A program made the translations under genes and the position numbers. Below are positions 1-7,622 of a DNA stretch of 50,196 bases, in pieces. The notes under the pieces were generated by a model that was not told the DNA's origin, did not search any database, and saw only the letters and a list, made by a program, of their open reading frames with translations. Location of the stretch: NCBI GenBank assembly GCA_964600165.1, contig CAZRIP010000013.1, positions 1-50,196 on the forward strand, written 5' to 3'. This stretch comes from CAZRIP01 sp964600165 (GTDB lineage: Bacteria; Elusimicrobiota; Elusimicrobia; UBA1565; UBA9628). Numbering within the stretch: position 1 is the first letter of the stretch; each line of letters begins with the position of its first letter.

Positions 1-147
1 AAGGCGCTCGACGGACGCGCCCCGCTTCGCGCCGTCATCGACAAGCTGCACGGGGAGTTCGAGATCGACCGCGCCGCGCTCGAGCAAGACGCCGCCGCCC
101 TCGTCGCCGACCTGCTGAGCATCAAGGCCATCGCCGCCGTCCCGTGA
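1..147 (+). CDS. PqqD-like RiPP peptide chaperone, C-terminal part
   Basis: Only the last 48 codons are inside the window, open at the left edge and ending in TGA at 145-147. The visible part begins with K-A-L-D-G and continues with a pattern typical of PqqD proteins: LDGR, a helix with V-I-D-K-L, then F-E-I-D and a final Asp/Leu-rich helix. PqqD domains are winged-helix RiPP recognition elements that bind the leader peptide and present the precursor to a radical SAM enzyme. The stop overlaps the GTG start of the next radical SAM gene (GTGA), so the two are translationally coupled. The family call rests on this short tail and on the neighbours. Confidence 0.7.
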   Translation, partial: KALDGRAPLRAVIDKLHGEFEIDRAALEQDAAALVADLLSIKAIAAVP

Positions 148-1010
148 TCTCCAAGGCCCGGCTCGAGCTCCGGCCGGAGCGGACGCCCTTCTTCTGCCAG
201 TGGGAGGTCACCTGCAAGTGCAACCTCCGCTGCGTGATGTGCTACACGGACTGCTTCAACGCGCCCGAGCACATCCGCCGCGAGCTGCCGTTCTCCGAGA
301 TCGCGCGGATCATGGACGAGCTCCATGAGGCCGGCTGCGCCGAGATCCTCTTCACGGGCGGCGAGCCGTTCGCGCGCCCGGACTTTCTCGAGATCCACGA
401 CCGCGCCAAGAAGCTCGGCTTCGTGACGTCCATCTTCTCGAACGGCACGATGATCGACGAGCGGATCGCCGACCGTCTCGCCGAGCTCCCCCCCTCGCGG
501 GTCGAGATCTCCCTTCACGGCGTGAGCGCGGGCGTCTTCGAGGCCGTCACGGCCGCGCCGGGCTCGCTCGAGAAGTGCCTGCGCGGGCTCCGTTTATTAA
601 AGGAGCGGGGCATCCCCCTCGTCTTGAAAGCCACCGCGATGACGCTCAACGAGACCGAGCTGCTCGCGGTCAAGAGCTTCGCGCGCGAGCACGGCGCCGC
701 GTTCAAGATGGGAGAGCGCATGCGCGAAACGCTCGACGGCGACGAGGCGCCGCGCCGCTTCGAGCTGCGTGACGAGACCCTGAATGCGCTCGAAGCCCGC
801 GACGAGGACTTGGCGCGCGAGGCCCGCGCGAGAGAAGACGCCGAACGACCGTCGTGCCGCGGCGGCGCGGCGAAGTTCCACATCGACGCCTACGGCGTCC
901 TCCAGCTTTGCTCCGGCAACCGCCGAGAAGGCTACGACCTGACGAAAGGCCCGTTCAAGACCGGCTTCCATGAGCGCCTGCCGGATTTCCCATGCCCGAA
1001 CAAGCGCTGA
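144..1010 (+). CDS. radical SAM RiPP maturase with shortened C-terminal (SPASM-like) region
   Basis: A 288-residue radical SAM enzyme. The [4Fe-4S]/SAM motif CX3CX2C is at Cys26, Cys30 and Cys33, and the SAM-binding G-G-E-P is in FTGGEPF. The C-terminal part has only a reduced cysteine set (C-R-G-G, the C of LQLCSG and a final P-C-P-N-K-R), where a full SPASM domain would carry seven or more and bind two auxiliary clusters. It starts with GTG overlapping the PqqD-like stop and its end overlaps the next radical SAM gene by 19 bases. In this setting it most likely modifies the precursor encoded at 2089 or partners the neighbouring radical SAM enzyme. The exact chemistry cannot be read from the sequence. 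Confidence 0.85.
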   Translation: MISKARLELRPERTPFFCQWEVTCKCNLRCVMCYTDCFNAPEHIRRELPFSEIARIMDELHEAGCAEILFTGGEPFARPDFLEIHDRAKKLGFVTSIFSNGTMIDERIADRLAELPPSRVEISLHGVSAGVFEAVTAAPGSLEKCLRGLRLLKERGIPLVLKATAMTLNETELLAVKSFAREHGAAFKMGERMRETLDGDEAPRRFELRDETLNALEARDEDLAREARAREDAERPSCRGGAAKFHIDAYGVLQLCSGNRREGYDLTKGPFKTGFHERLPDFPCPNKR

Positions 1011-2092
1011 TCGAGAAGAAGAGCTACGCCGAGTTCTCCCGCGGCGTCTTCGAGACCGGCCGGATCATCAAGGCTCAGCTCGAGCTGACCTACCGCTGCA
1101 ACCTTCATTGCGCCCACTGCTACACCGATCCGTACAACAAGAAAGAGTTTTTTCCGCGCGAGCTCTCGACCGCCGAGGTCAAGCGCGTCATGGACGAGCT
1201 CTCGGAGCTCGGCGTGCTGTGGCTTAACCTCTCGGGCGGCGAGGCGCTGTCGCGCCCCGATTTTTTCGAGCTGTACGACTACGCGCACGACAAGGGCTTC
1301 CTGCTCGTGCTTTTCACGAACGGCACGACGCTGACGCCGCGCGTCATCGAGCGCCTCAAGGCGCGGCCGCCTTTCTTCGTCGACGTCTCCGTGCACTCCC
1401 TCGACGCCGCGGCCTTCGACCGGTTCACGGGCGTCCGAGGTTCTTTTCTGAAGTTCGAGGCCGGCATGAAGCGCCTGCGCGCGAGCGGACTGCCTTTCCG
1501 CACGAAGACGCTCGCCATGGATTGGAACAAGGATGAGCTTCCCTCGCTGAAAGCCTACGTCGAAAGCCTCGGCGAGGAGTTCTCGTTCGCGACGTCGATC
1601 AAGCCGCGGCTGGACGGGGACCTCTCTTCTCTTATCAACCGGCTGTCGCCCGCCGAGATCAAGGCGCTCGAGGACGAGTTCGGAATCTGGAAAGACGACG
1701 ACGACGCGTGCTCCGTCGCGCGAGCTCAGCTCGGCGCGCCTTCGGACGCGCTCTACCGCTGCGGCTGCGGCGGCAACTCCGTCCACGTCAACGCCTGGGG
1801 CGAGGTCGGCACGTGCACGCTGGAGTACGAGGTCCGTGCTTCCGTGAGGGAACACGGCCTTCGAGAAGCCGTCGAAAAAGTGTTTAATGCCGTCAAGGCG
1901 CTGCGCTACCGCGGCTCCTCGCCGTGCGGGACGTGCGAGCTCCACCGCTTCTGCGAGAAGAGCCCGACGGCGCTGCGCCTCGAGGAAGGCGACGAGGAAG
2001 CGCCGGGACGCTATCATTGCGACGTGGCGTTGGACCGCGCCGAGCGGCTCGTCCGCCGGCGACTGCCGCACCCGTTAGGGAGAAAGACATGA
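992..2092 (+). CDS. radical SAM/SPASM RiPP maturase
   Basis: A 366-residue protein with CX3CX2C at Cys36, Cys40 and Cys43 (Y-R-C-N-L-H-C-A-H-C) and the G-G-E motif in LSGGEAL. Its C-terminal half is a full SPASM domain with the cysteine series C-G-C-G, G-T-C-T, C-G-T-C, H-R-F-C-E-K and a last Y-H-C. SPASM maturases such as those for sactipeptides and ranthipeptides use auxiliary Fe-S clusters while forming thioether or C-C links in peptides. Its stop overlaps the precursor start in an ATGA arrangement, so maturase and substrate are made from one message. It is the best candidate for the main precursor-modifying enzyme, with the bond type unknown. Confidence 0.88.
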   Translation: MPEQALIEKKSYAEFSRGVFETGRIIKAQLELTYRCNLHCAHCYTDPYNKKEFFPRELSTAEVKRVMDELSELGVLWLNLSGGEALSRPDFFELYDYAHDKGFLLVLFTNGTTLTPRVIERLKARPPFFVDVSVHSLDAAAFDRFTGVRGSFLKFEAGMKRLRASGLPFRTKTLAMDWNKDELPSLKAYVESLGEEFSFATSIKPRLDGDLSSLINRLSPAEIKALEDEFGIWKDDDDACSVARAQLGAPSDALYRCGCGGNSVHVNAWGEVGTCTLEYEVRASVREHGLREAVEKVFNAVKALRYRGSSPCGTCELHRFCEKSPTALRLEEGDEEAPGRYHCDVALDRAERLVRRRLPHPLGRKT

Positions 2093-2274
2093 CCCAGAAA
2101 AAGCCGTACGCGGCGCCGAAGATCACCGAGGTCGAGCTCAATCAGGAGCAGGCCATCCTGAGCACCTGCGCGAGCGGCACGACGAGCACCTCGAACAACA
2201 AGACCACCGGCTGCGTCGCCGGGACCTGCAAGAAATCCATGAACTCGGGCAACAACGCGGGCCGGGCGTCTTGA
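2089..2274 (+). CDS. RiPP precursor peptide, three Cys, Ser/Thr/Asn-rich core
   Basis: A 61-residue peptide starting at an ATG that overlaps the stop of the upstream radical SAM gene and ending in TGA overlapped by the TTG start of the HprK-like gene. The N-terminal part looks like a leader: K-K-P-Y-A-A-P-K-I, then V-E-L-N-Q-E-Q-A-I-L-S-T-C, a layout I recognise from other PqqD/SPASM-linked precursors (KPY..P.I....L..E.A.L..C). From Cys27 on it is rich in Ser, Thr, Asn and Gly, with Cys42 and Cys47 in C-V-A-G-T-C, and ends in a Gly-Arg-Ala-Ser tail. The cysteines and Ser/Thr are natural thioether donors and acceptors. There is no export signal, as expected for an ABC-exported RiPP. The leader cleavage site cannot be fixed; just before or after Cys27 is plausible. 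Confidence 0.8.
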   Translation: MTQKKPYAAPKITEVELNQEQAILSTCASGTTSTSNNKTTGCVAGTCKKSMNSGNNAGRAS

Positions 2275-3152
2275 TCCTGGAGCTCGAGATCGGCGGGTTT
2301 CGCGTCGCGCTGCGCGAAAGCGAGGGCCGTCCTCTCGTCGATTGGCCGGCGCAGTCCTACGAGCTGTTCTCGGTCCCCCCGAGCGCGAGGCCGGACCTCT
2401 CGTTCGACGCGCGCGTCGTCGAGCGCTTGCCCGCTTTCGAGCGCGGGCGCCTGATCTACGACGGCGGCCCGGAGCAATGGCGGCTCTACGAGCGCGGCGA
2501 CGAGCTGCTGCTCGTCGCGCCCAAGCCGGGGTCCGATGAGCCCCAGCACGCCGCGGTCCTTTCACGCGACTATTCCGCGGGAGAGATATTCACGGCCCAG
2601 GGATCGTCTTGGTCGCCGAGCGAGGTGATCACTCCCATCGTCGAGGCCTGCCTGCTCTCGCGCCTCGCAAGACGCGGCGGCTTGCTGCTGCACGCGGCCG
2701 GGATCGACTTCCGCGGCGAGGGCCTCGTCTTCACCGGCCCCTCGGGCGCGGGCAAGAGCACCCTTTCCGGGCTTTTCACGGAGCGCGGCGCGCTCATCTT
2801 GAACGATGAGCGCGTGATCGTGCTCGATCCCGCCGGGGCTCCCGTCGTCCACGGCACGCCGTGGTGCGGCACCAATCCCGAGATGCGCAAGGCCAGCGCG
2901 CCCCTGCGCGGGATCTACTTCATCAAGCACGGCCGCGAGAACCGGCTGCGCGCGCTTTCGCTCGCGGAGGCGACGGCGCTCTGCGCGCGCCAGGCCTTCC
3001 TTCCGCAATGGGACGCCGAGGGCATGGCGGCGACGCTCGCCTCGGCCGAGGCGCTCTGCCGCCGGCTCGGCGCGCGCGAGTACGCGTTCCGCAACGACGC
3101 GTCGGCGGTGGAGGCGCTCGTTGGAGAAGCTGGACCGGTCGCGCTTCGCTAG
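2271..3152 (+). CDS. HprK-like P-loop protein of RiPP clusters
   Basis: A 293-residue protein whose C-terminal half resembles the catalytic domain of HPr kinase/phosphorylase. The H-A-A-G-I-D strand is followed by a Walker A motif GPSGAGKS at residues 156-163 and later by a nucleotide-pocket L-N-D-E-R and an H-G-T-P-W segment. HprK-like proteins without the HPr function are common in lasso peptide and PqqD/radical SAM clusters, where a role in precursor phosphorylation or modification has been proposed for some. The first 120 residues have no recognised domain. The TTG start overlaps the precursor stop (TTGA) and the 3' end overlaps the third radical SAM gene by 32 bases. Confidence 0.8.
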   Translation: MILELEIGGFRVALRESEGRPLVDWPAQSYELFSVPPSARPDLSFDARVVERLPAFERGRLIYDGGPEQWRLYERGDELLLVAPKPGSDEPQHAAVLSRDYSAGEIFTAQGSSWSPSEVITPIVEACLLSRLARRGGLLLHAAGIDFRGEGLVFTGPSGAGKSTLSGLFTERGALILNDERVIVLDPAGAPVVHGTPWCGTNPEMRKASAPLRGIYFIKHGRENRLRALSLAEATALCARQAFLPQWDAEGMAATLASAEALCRRLGAREYAFRNDASAVEALVGEAGPVALR

Positions 3153-4161
3153 CGGGCTGCTCGAGGCGAGCCGCCGCCTGCGGATCCCGCGCGCGGCCAC
3201 CTTCGAGCTCAGCTACGGCTGCAACCTCGCCTGCCGCCACTGCTTCAATCCGACGCACCGCGCGTCGCCTCGGGAGCTTTCCAAGAGCGAAGTCTTCCGG
3301 ATCGTCGACGAGATCGCCGCGCTCGGCGTCTTCGAGCTTTGCCTGACGGGCGGCGAGCCCTTCCTACGCCCCGATTTCTGCGACGTCGTCGAGCGCGCTC
3401 GCTCTCTCGGCCTTGTCGTCACGATGAACACGAACGCCACGCGCGCGACGCCCGCGGCCGCCGAGCGCCTCGCCCGCGCCGGGGTCGAGGGCGTCTACGC
3501 CTCGCTCTACGGCGCGACGGCGCCGATCTACGAAAGCGTGACCGGCGTCCTCGGCTCGTTCGCGCGCTTCGAGGCAGGGCTGGACGCGCTGACCGCGGCG
3601 GGGCTTCCGGTGACGCTGCAGATGCCGCTGATGACGCTCAACGCCCGTGAGTTCGAGGTTGGGCGCGCCTACGCGCGGGCGCGAGGCCTGGGCTTCAAGT
3701 TCACCTTCGAGATCTCGCCGCGGCAGGACGGGGACCTTTCCCCTCTCGCCGTGCGCCTTTCGCCGGCGGACAAGCTGCGCCTGGTCGGAGAGCTCGACGA
3801 GCTGCCCGGCTGCGCCGGAGGAACGGACGAGCCTCCGTTCGTCGACTGCGACTGCGGCCGCGCGCACTTCGCGATCACGCCTTACGGCGAGATGAACCTC
3901 TGCACCGTCTTCCCGACGCCGAGGTACGACTTGCGCCGCGGAAGCGTGCGCGAGGGCTGGGAGGTCTTGAAGAAGACCGTCGACGACGCGCGGCCGAACG
4001 CGCGCTTCGAATGCCCGTCTTGCGACCTGCGCGACGCCTGCCGCCAGGGCCGCGCCGACGCCTGGCTCGAGGCGCGCGACATGAGCGCCTGCCTGCCCCA
4101 CTACAAGGAGCTCGCGCGCGCGGAGAAAGAGGCTCGTGGACCGGCTCGAAGCGTTCGTTGA
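3121..4161 (+). CDS. radical SAM/SPASM protein
   Basis: A 346-residue radical SAM enzyme. The cluster motif is Cys34, Cys38, Cys41 (G-C-N-L-A-C-R-H-C), the SAM motif is LTGGEPF, and the C-terminal SPASM domain has D-C-D-C-G, N-L-C-T, C-P-S-C and A-C-R-Q plus a late S-A-C-L. It differs from the enzyme at 992 in length and cysteine spacing, so the two are not recent copies. The TTG start lies inside the end of the HprK-like gene, but GGAGG sits six bases before it, which supports this start. It is probably a second maturase of the same peptide, or acts on a second precursor outside the window. Confidence 0.87.
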   Translation: MEKLDRSRFASGLLEASRRLRIPRAATFELSYGCNLACRHCFNPTHRASPRELSKSEVFRIVDEIAALGVFELCLTGGEPFLRPDFCDVVERARSLGLVVTMNTNATRATPAAAERLARAGVEGVYASLYGATAPIYESVTGVLGSFARFEAGLDALTAAGLPVTLQMPLMTLNAREFEVGRAYARARGLGFKFTFEISPRQDGDLSPLAVRLSPADKLRLVGELDELPGCAGGTDEPPFVDCDCGRAHFAITPYGEMNLCTVFPTPRYDLRRGSVREGWEVLKKTVDDARPNARFECPSCDLRDACRQGRADAWLEARDMSACLPHYKELARAEKEARGPARSVR

Positions 4162-5068
4162 GACTTACGCGGCGGTCAGCGCCGCGAACCGCCGCACCCT
4201 CGGCAAGCTCGAGGAGCTGCTGGTAAAACTCGAGGAACGCGGGGTCGAGGTCATCTTGCTCAAGGGAGCCGATCTTTCCACGCGCGTCTATGGCGCGCTG
4301 GGGCTGCGCTGCGTCGGCGACGCCGATCTCCTGGCCCGGGAAAAGGACCTGCCCGCGCTCGACGAGGCGGCTCGCGCGGCAGGCCTGCGTCCGCGCATCG
4401 ACGGGAACCCCGCGTACATCGATTCCGAGGACAAGTTCGTCGCCGACGTCGCGCTCGACGTCTGGTACATGCCGGATACGACTCCGCTTTGGGAGCGCTC
4501 GCGCGTCTCGCCGTTCCTCGGCGCGCGGGCGCGCCGCCTGGACCCGACGGACGCCCTGCTTTATTCGTGCGCCTGGTCCTGCCTGCACCGCGGCTATTTC
4601 ACGCCGCAGTTCGCCGAGGACGTCGAGCGCCTCGTCGCGAGCGAGCCGGTCGATTGGGACCGGCTGCTCGCCGACGCGCGCGCGTACGGCCTGCGCATGC
4701 CGCTGCGAAGAGCGCTCATCCACGCGCGAGACAAGCGGAAGCTCGCCGCGCTCACGCCGGTCCTCGCGCGTCTTTCGCCATCGGGTCTCGGCGAGCGCGC
4801 CGCCTCCGCGCTGCTCGACCGCCTCGTCCTCGAAAAAAGGCTCGTCGGCCTCGGGCATCTGCTCGTCGCGTTGACGCGGCCGCGCGGCGCGCGGCTCAAG
4901 GCGCTCGCGCGCGGCGCGCTGCCCGGAAGACGCTTCCTCTCCTATCGGTACGGCGAGCGCTCGGGCGCATCGCTCGTCTTGATCCGCGCGGCGCGGCCGT
5001 TCTATCTCGCTTGGAGCGCCGCGGGCCTGGCCGCGCGGATCGCCCTGCGCCTGGCGGGTGCCGCGTGA
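4136..5068 (+). CDS. nucleotidyltransferase-fold protein (NTP_transf_5-like)
   Basis: A 310-residue protein with the hallmark of the uncharacterised nucleotidyltransferase family found in lasso peptide and other RiPP clusters. This is a run I-L-L-K-G-A-D-L followed by R-C-V-G-D-A-D-L-L, which supplies the paired acidic residues of the polymerase-beta-type active site. A further conserved block V-A-L-D-V-W-Y follows around residue 105. The role in peptide biosynthesis is not established for the family. GTG start overlapping the radical SAM gene by 26 bases, and the stop overlaps the next GTG (GTGA). Family placement is by motif recognition only. Confidence 0.75.
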   Translation: MDRLEAFVETYAAVSAANRRTLGKLEELLVKLEERGVEVILLKGADLSTRVYGALGLRCVGDADLLAREKDLPALDEAARAAGLRPRIDGNPAYIDSEDKFVADVALDVWYMPDTTPLWERSRVSPFLGARARRLDPTDALLYSCAWSCLHRGYFTPQFAEDVERLVASEPVDWDRLLADARAYGLRMPLRRALIHARDKRKLAALTPVLARLSPSGLGERAASALLDRLVLEKRLVGLGHLLVALTRPRGARLKALARGALPGRRFLSYRYGERSGASLVLIRAARPFYLAWSAAGLAARIALRLAGAA

Positions 5069-5832
5069 ACTTACGGTCTCGTCTCGCGCTCAGAGTCTTC
5101 GACCTGCCGAGGGCCATGGAGACCGCGCTGCCGGCGCTGCTTCCGCTCGAGTGCCTCGTCGAGCTCAACGAAAGCCATTACGGAGCCCAGCGAACCTTCT
5201 GGGCCGACGAGAACGCGCGCGGCCTCTTCGCGGCCGAGGCGCGGCTGCTCGAGCGGCTCGCGATCCGCGACGGACGCGCCCTGTGCGTCGCTTGCGGCGC
5301 GGGCCGCGAGGCCCTCGCCCTCGCCGGGCGGGGCTTCGACGTGGTCGGAGTCGAGGCGGTCGGCTCGTTCGTCGAGCACGCCCGCCGGTGCGCCGTCGAG
5401 ACGGGCGCGCGCGCGCGGTTTGTCCGCGGCGACGCGACGCGCCTCGCGGAGGCTCTTGCCGCGGGGGGCCGGTTCGACCTCATCACGCTGCTCAACGTCG
5501 CTTACAGCTACGTGCCGACGCGCGCCGCGCGCGTGGGGCTCCTGCGCGAATGCCGGCGCAGGCTCGCCGAGGGCGGCCGTTGCGTCGTGAGCTTCGTGAC
5601 GAGCGAGCCGTCTCGTCCCGAGCGCTTGCTGCGCGCGCTCCTGCGGCCCGCCGCTCTCGTCTTGGGAAACCGCGGACACGAGCTCGGAGACCGCGTGATC
5701 GGGACCGGCAATTTCATCCATTTTTTTCCGAGCATGGCGGTCGTCGACGACGAGGCGCGGGAAGCGGGTTTCGCGCGGCGGGAGCTGTTCTTGGAGGCGG
5801 ACTACGGCCCGCTGGGGGTCCTCTCGGAATGA
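5065..5832 (+). CDS. class I SAM-dependent methyltransferase, first of a tandem pair
   Basis: A 255-residue Rossmann-fold methyltransferase. Motif I is C-G-A-G-R-E-A around residues 77-83, followed by V-V-G-V-E with the acidic residue that binds the SAM ribose. A second acidic site is R-G-D-A-T, and the post-motif strand is F-D-L-I-T-L-L-N-V. The GTG start overlaps the previous stop. The next gene encodes a paralogue with the same blocks in the same order. Methylation of the modified peptide is the obvious inference, but the substrate could also be a small molecule or a cellular protein. Confidence 0.82.
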   Translation: MNLRSRLALRVFDLPRAMETALPALLPLECLVELNESHYGAQRTFWADENARGLFAAEARLLERLAIRDGRALCVACGAGREALALAGRGFDVVGVEAVGSFVEHARRCAVETGARARFVRGDATRLAEALAAGGRFDLITLLNVAYSYVPTRAARVGLLRECRRRLAEGGRCVVSFVTSEPSRPERLLRALLRPAALVLGNRGHELGDRVIGTGNFIHFFPSMAVVDDEAREAGFARRELFLEADYGPLGVLSE

Positions 5833-6584
5833 GGTTGCGCTCGAGGCTCGGGCGCGCGGCGCTGCGGTGGAGCTACCGGCTCGAATCGGCCGCGCCCGTC
5901 TTATTCGACGCGGCATCGCTTCGGACGATCAACCGCGCCGCTTTCGACGGCCAATCGAACGAATGGATCGCCCGCTCCGAGGAGGGCTGGCTGCCGGACG
6001 AGCGGCTTCTTTTCGACCGGCTCAAGCTCCGGCCCGGAAAAGCGCTTTGCTTGGCCAGCGGCGCGGGCCGGGAGGCTTTCGCGCTCGCGCGCGCGGGGTT
6101 TTCGGTGCTCGGCGTCGAGCAGGTGGAGTCAATGGTCGCGGCCGGCTCGGAGCGCTCGCGCCGCCTCGGCCTCGACGTCCGCTTCGCCCACGGCGACATG
6201 GCGGACCCTCCCGGCGGCGACAAGTTCGATCTCGTGCTGATCTGCAACCTCGCCTACGGGTTCGTGCCCGGGCGGCGCGCCCGCGTCGCGTGGCTCTCGC
6301 GCCTGCGGTCCATGCTCGAAGCCGGCGGGCGCGTCGTCGCCAGCTATCCGGTCAAGGAGCCCGGACGATTCGAGCGCCGTGCGCTGCCGCTTCTCAAAGC
6401 CGCCGCGCGCGCGGCGGGAAACCCGGATTACGAGCTCGGCGACCGCGTCGACGCGACGCCGATGTTCTTCCGCCTTTTCCCCTCGTGCGGGATCGTCGCC
6501 GACGAGGCGCGAGAGGCGGGGCTGCGCGCGAGATTCTTCTGCCCTACGGTTCACGATCACTTCGCGATCCTAACGCCCTCTTGA
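5829..6584 (+). CDS. class I SAM-dependent methyltransferase, second of a tandem pair
   Basis: A 251-residue paralogue of the preceding methyltransferase, with start ATG overlapping its stop (ATGA). Shared blocks are A-L-C-L-A-S-G-A-G-R-E-A-F, V-L-G-V-E-Q-V, F-A-H-G-D-M, F-D-L-V-L-I-C-N-L-A-Y and, near the end, G-D-R-V-D followed by F-P-S and V-A-D-E-A-R-E-A-G. The pair probably arose by tandem duplication and may methylate different positions of one product. It is the last gene of the overlapping forward run, and its last 41 bases overlap the end of the oppositely oriented peptidase gene. Confidence 0.82.
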   Translation: MRLRSRLGRAALRWSYRLESAAPVLFDAASLRTINRAAFDGQSNEWIARSEEGWLPDERLLFDRLKLRPGKALCLASGAGREAFALARAGFSVLGVEQVESMVAAGSERSRRLGLDVRFAHGDMADPPGGDKFDLVLICNLAYGFVPGRRARVAWLSRLRSMLEAGGRVVASYPVKEPGRFERRALPLLKAAARAAGNPDYELGDRVDATPMFFRLFPSCGIVADEAREAGLRARFFCPTVHDHFAILTPS

Positions 6585-6939
6585 GCGCGGCCAGGAGCGG
6601 AAGGACCGCGACGATCGCGCGATTGCGAAGCCGCGCTCCTGCGGTGCCGGAGATCCGGATGAGGCGCGGCCCGCGGCGCGCGAACTCCACCGTCCCCAGC
6701 ACGTCCGCGAAGGCAACGGCCTCTCGGGTCGAAAGATAGGCGTCCGCCCGCGCCACGAGGACGCGCGCCGCGGCGTCGACCGCCACGACGCGGTGCGCGA
6801 CCTGTCCGCCGCCGGCGGAGCGGAAGAGCGCGACATCCCCGACGCGAGGCGACGCCCCGCCTCGCACGATCAGCTCGTCGCCGTCGAGCAAGAATGGCTC
6901 CATGCTGCGGCCGCGCGATTGGTAATATATGACGCTCAT
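6544..6939 (-). CDS. S26-type signal peptidase-like protease
   Basis: A 131-residue protein with the S26 core: G-R-S-M-E-P (Ser12 as nucleophile), then L-L-D-G-D, V-G-D-V-A-L-F, and A-H-R-V-V, where a His stands at the position of the Lys general base of ordinary signal peptidase I. That is the SipW/Sec11-like Ser-His arrangement. A weakly hydrophobic segment near the C-terminus may attach it to the membrane. Small S26 proteins accompany PqqD/HprK/nucleotidyltransferase RiPP clusters and could remove the leader. I chose the ATG at 6939 over an in-frame ATG at 6972 because a TATAAT box and GGAG ribosome site lie between them. It is transcribed against the rest of the cluster. Confidence 0.75.
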   Translation of the reverse strand: MSVIYYQSRGRSMEPFLLDGDELIVRGGASPRVGDVALFRSAGGGQVAHRVVAVDAAARVLVARADAYLSTREAVAFADVLGTVEFARRGPRLIRISGTAGARLRNRAIVAVLPLLAALKRALGSRSDREP

Positions 6940-6957
6940 GGCGCTCCAGCTCTCCTG

Positions 6958-6963
6958 ATTATA
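6958..6963 (-). promoter_or_regulatory. -10 box of the S26 peptidase gene
   Basis: On the reverse strand a perfect TATAAT lies 18 bases before the ATG at 6939, with AGGAG and GGAG in between. It also overlaps the region just before the TTG of the divergent ABC ATPase gene, so the two genes share this short control region. No convincing -35 hexamer is seen. Confidence 0.6.
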
Positions 6964-6965
6964 CC

Positions 6966-7622
6966 TTGGCATCCGCCGATCCTGCGATCGAGTTGAAGGG
7001 CGTATCGAAGCGGTTCGGGGCCACCCGAGCCCTCGACGGCGCCGATTTGACCGTTTCTCGAGGGGAAGCGGTCGCCCTCGTCGGATCCAACGGCGCCGGA
7101 AAAACGACGCTCCTCAAGATCATCGCGACTCTCATCCTTCCCGATCAGGGCGACGTCCGCGTCGCCGGCATCCCGGCGCTGCGGGAGCCGGCTCGCGCGA
7201 AAGCGCGCGTCGGCCTGCTCGTCGCCGACGACCGAAGCTTCTATCCGAGGCTGACGGGACGCCAGAATCTCGCGTTCTTCGCGGCGCTCTGGGGCTTCTC
7301 GTCCGCGCGCTTCGCGGCGCGCCTGTCCGAGCTTTCGGGCGACCTCGGCCTTTCGGATTGGCTCGACCGCCCGCACCAGGAGTGCTCGGCGGGCGGCAAG
7401 CAGCGCCTGGCGCTCGCGCGCTGCCTGATGCCCGGACCGGAAATCCTGCTGCTCGACGAGCCCACGCGCAGCCTCGATCCCGCCGCCGCCGCCGCGCTGC
7501 AAGAGACTCTAGGACGCCTCGTCCTATCTGGCGCGACCCTTCTATTCGCGACCCATTCCCACGAGGAGGCCAAGCGGCTGTCGGACCGCGTCTTGACGGT
7601 CGAAGAAGGACGCCTGCGATGA
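6966..7622 (+). CDS. ABC transporter ATP-binding protein
   Basis: A 218-residue ABC ATPase: Walker A G-S-N-G-A-G-K-T-T, a signature C-S-A-G-G-K-Q-R in place of the canonical LSGGQ, Walker B I-L-L-L-D-E-P-T, and the switch His in F-A-T-H-S-H. The next gene encodes the six-helix membrane partner, so this is an ABC-2 type exporter, probably of the finished peptide. The TTG start is chosen because the family's N-terminal I-E-L-K-G-V-S-K follows at once and no better start exists. No ribosome site is visible before it. Confidence 0.88.
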   Translation: MASADPAIELKGVSKRFGATRALDGADLTVSRGEAVALVGSNGAGKTTLLKIIATLILPDQGDVRVAGIPALREPARAKARVGLLVADDRSFYPRLTGRQNLAFFAALWGFSSARFAARLSELSGDLGLSDWLDRPHQECSAGGKQRLALARCLMPGPEILLLDEPTRSLDPAAAAALQETLGRLVLSGATLLFATHSHEEAKRLSDRVLTVEEGRLR

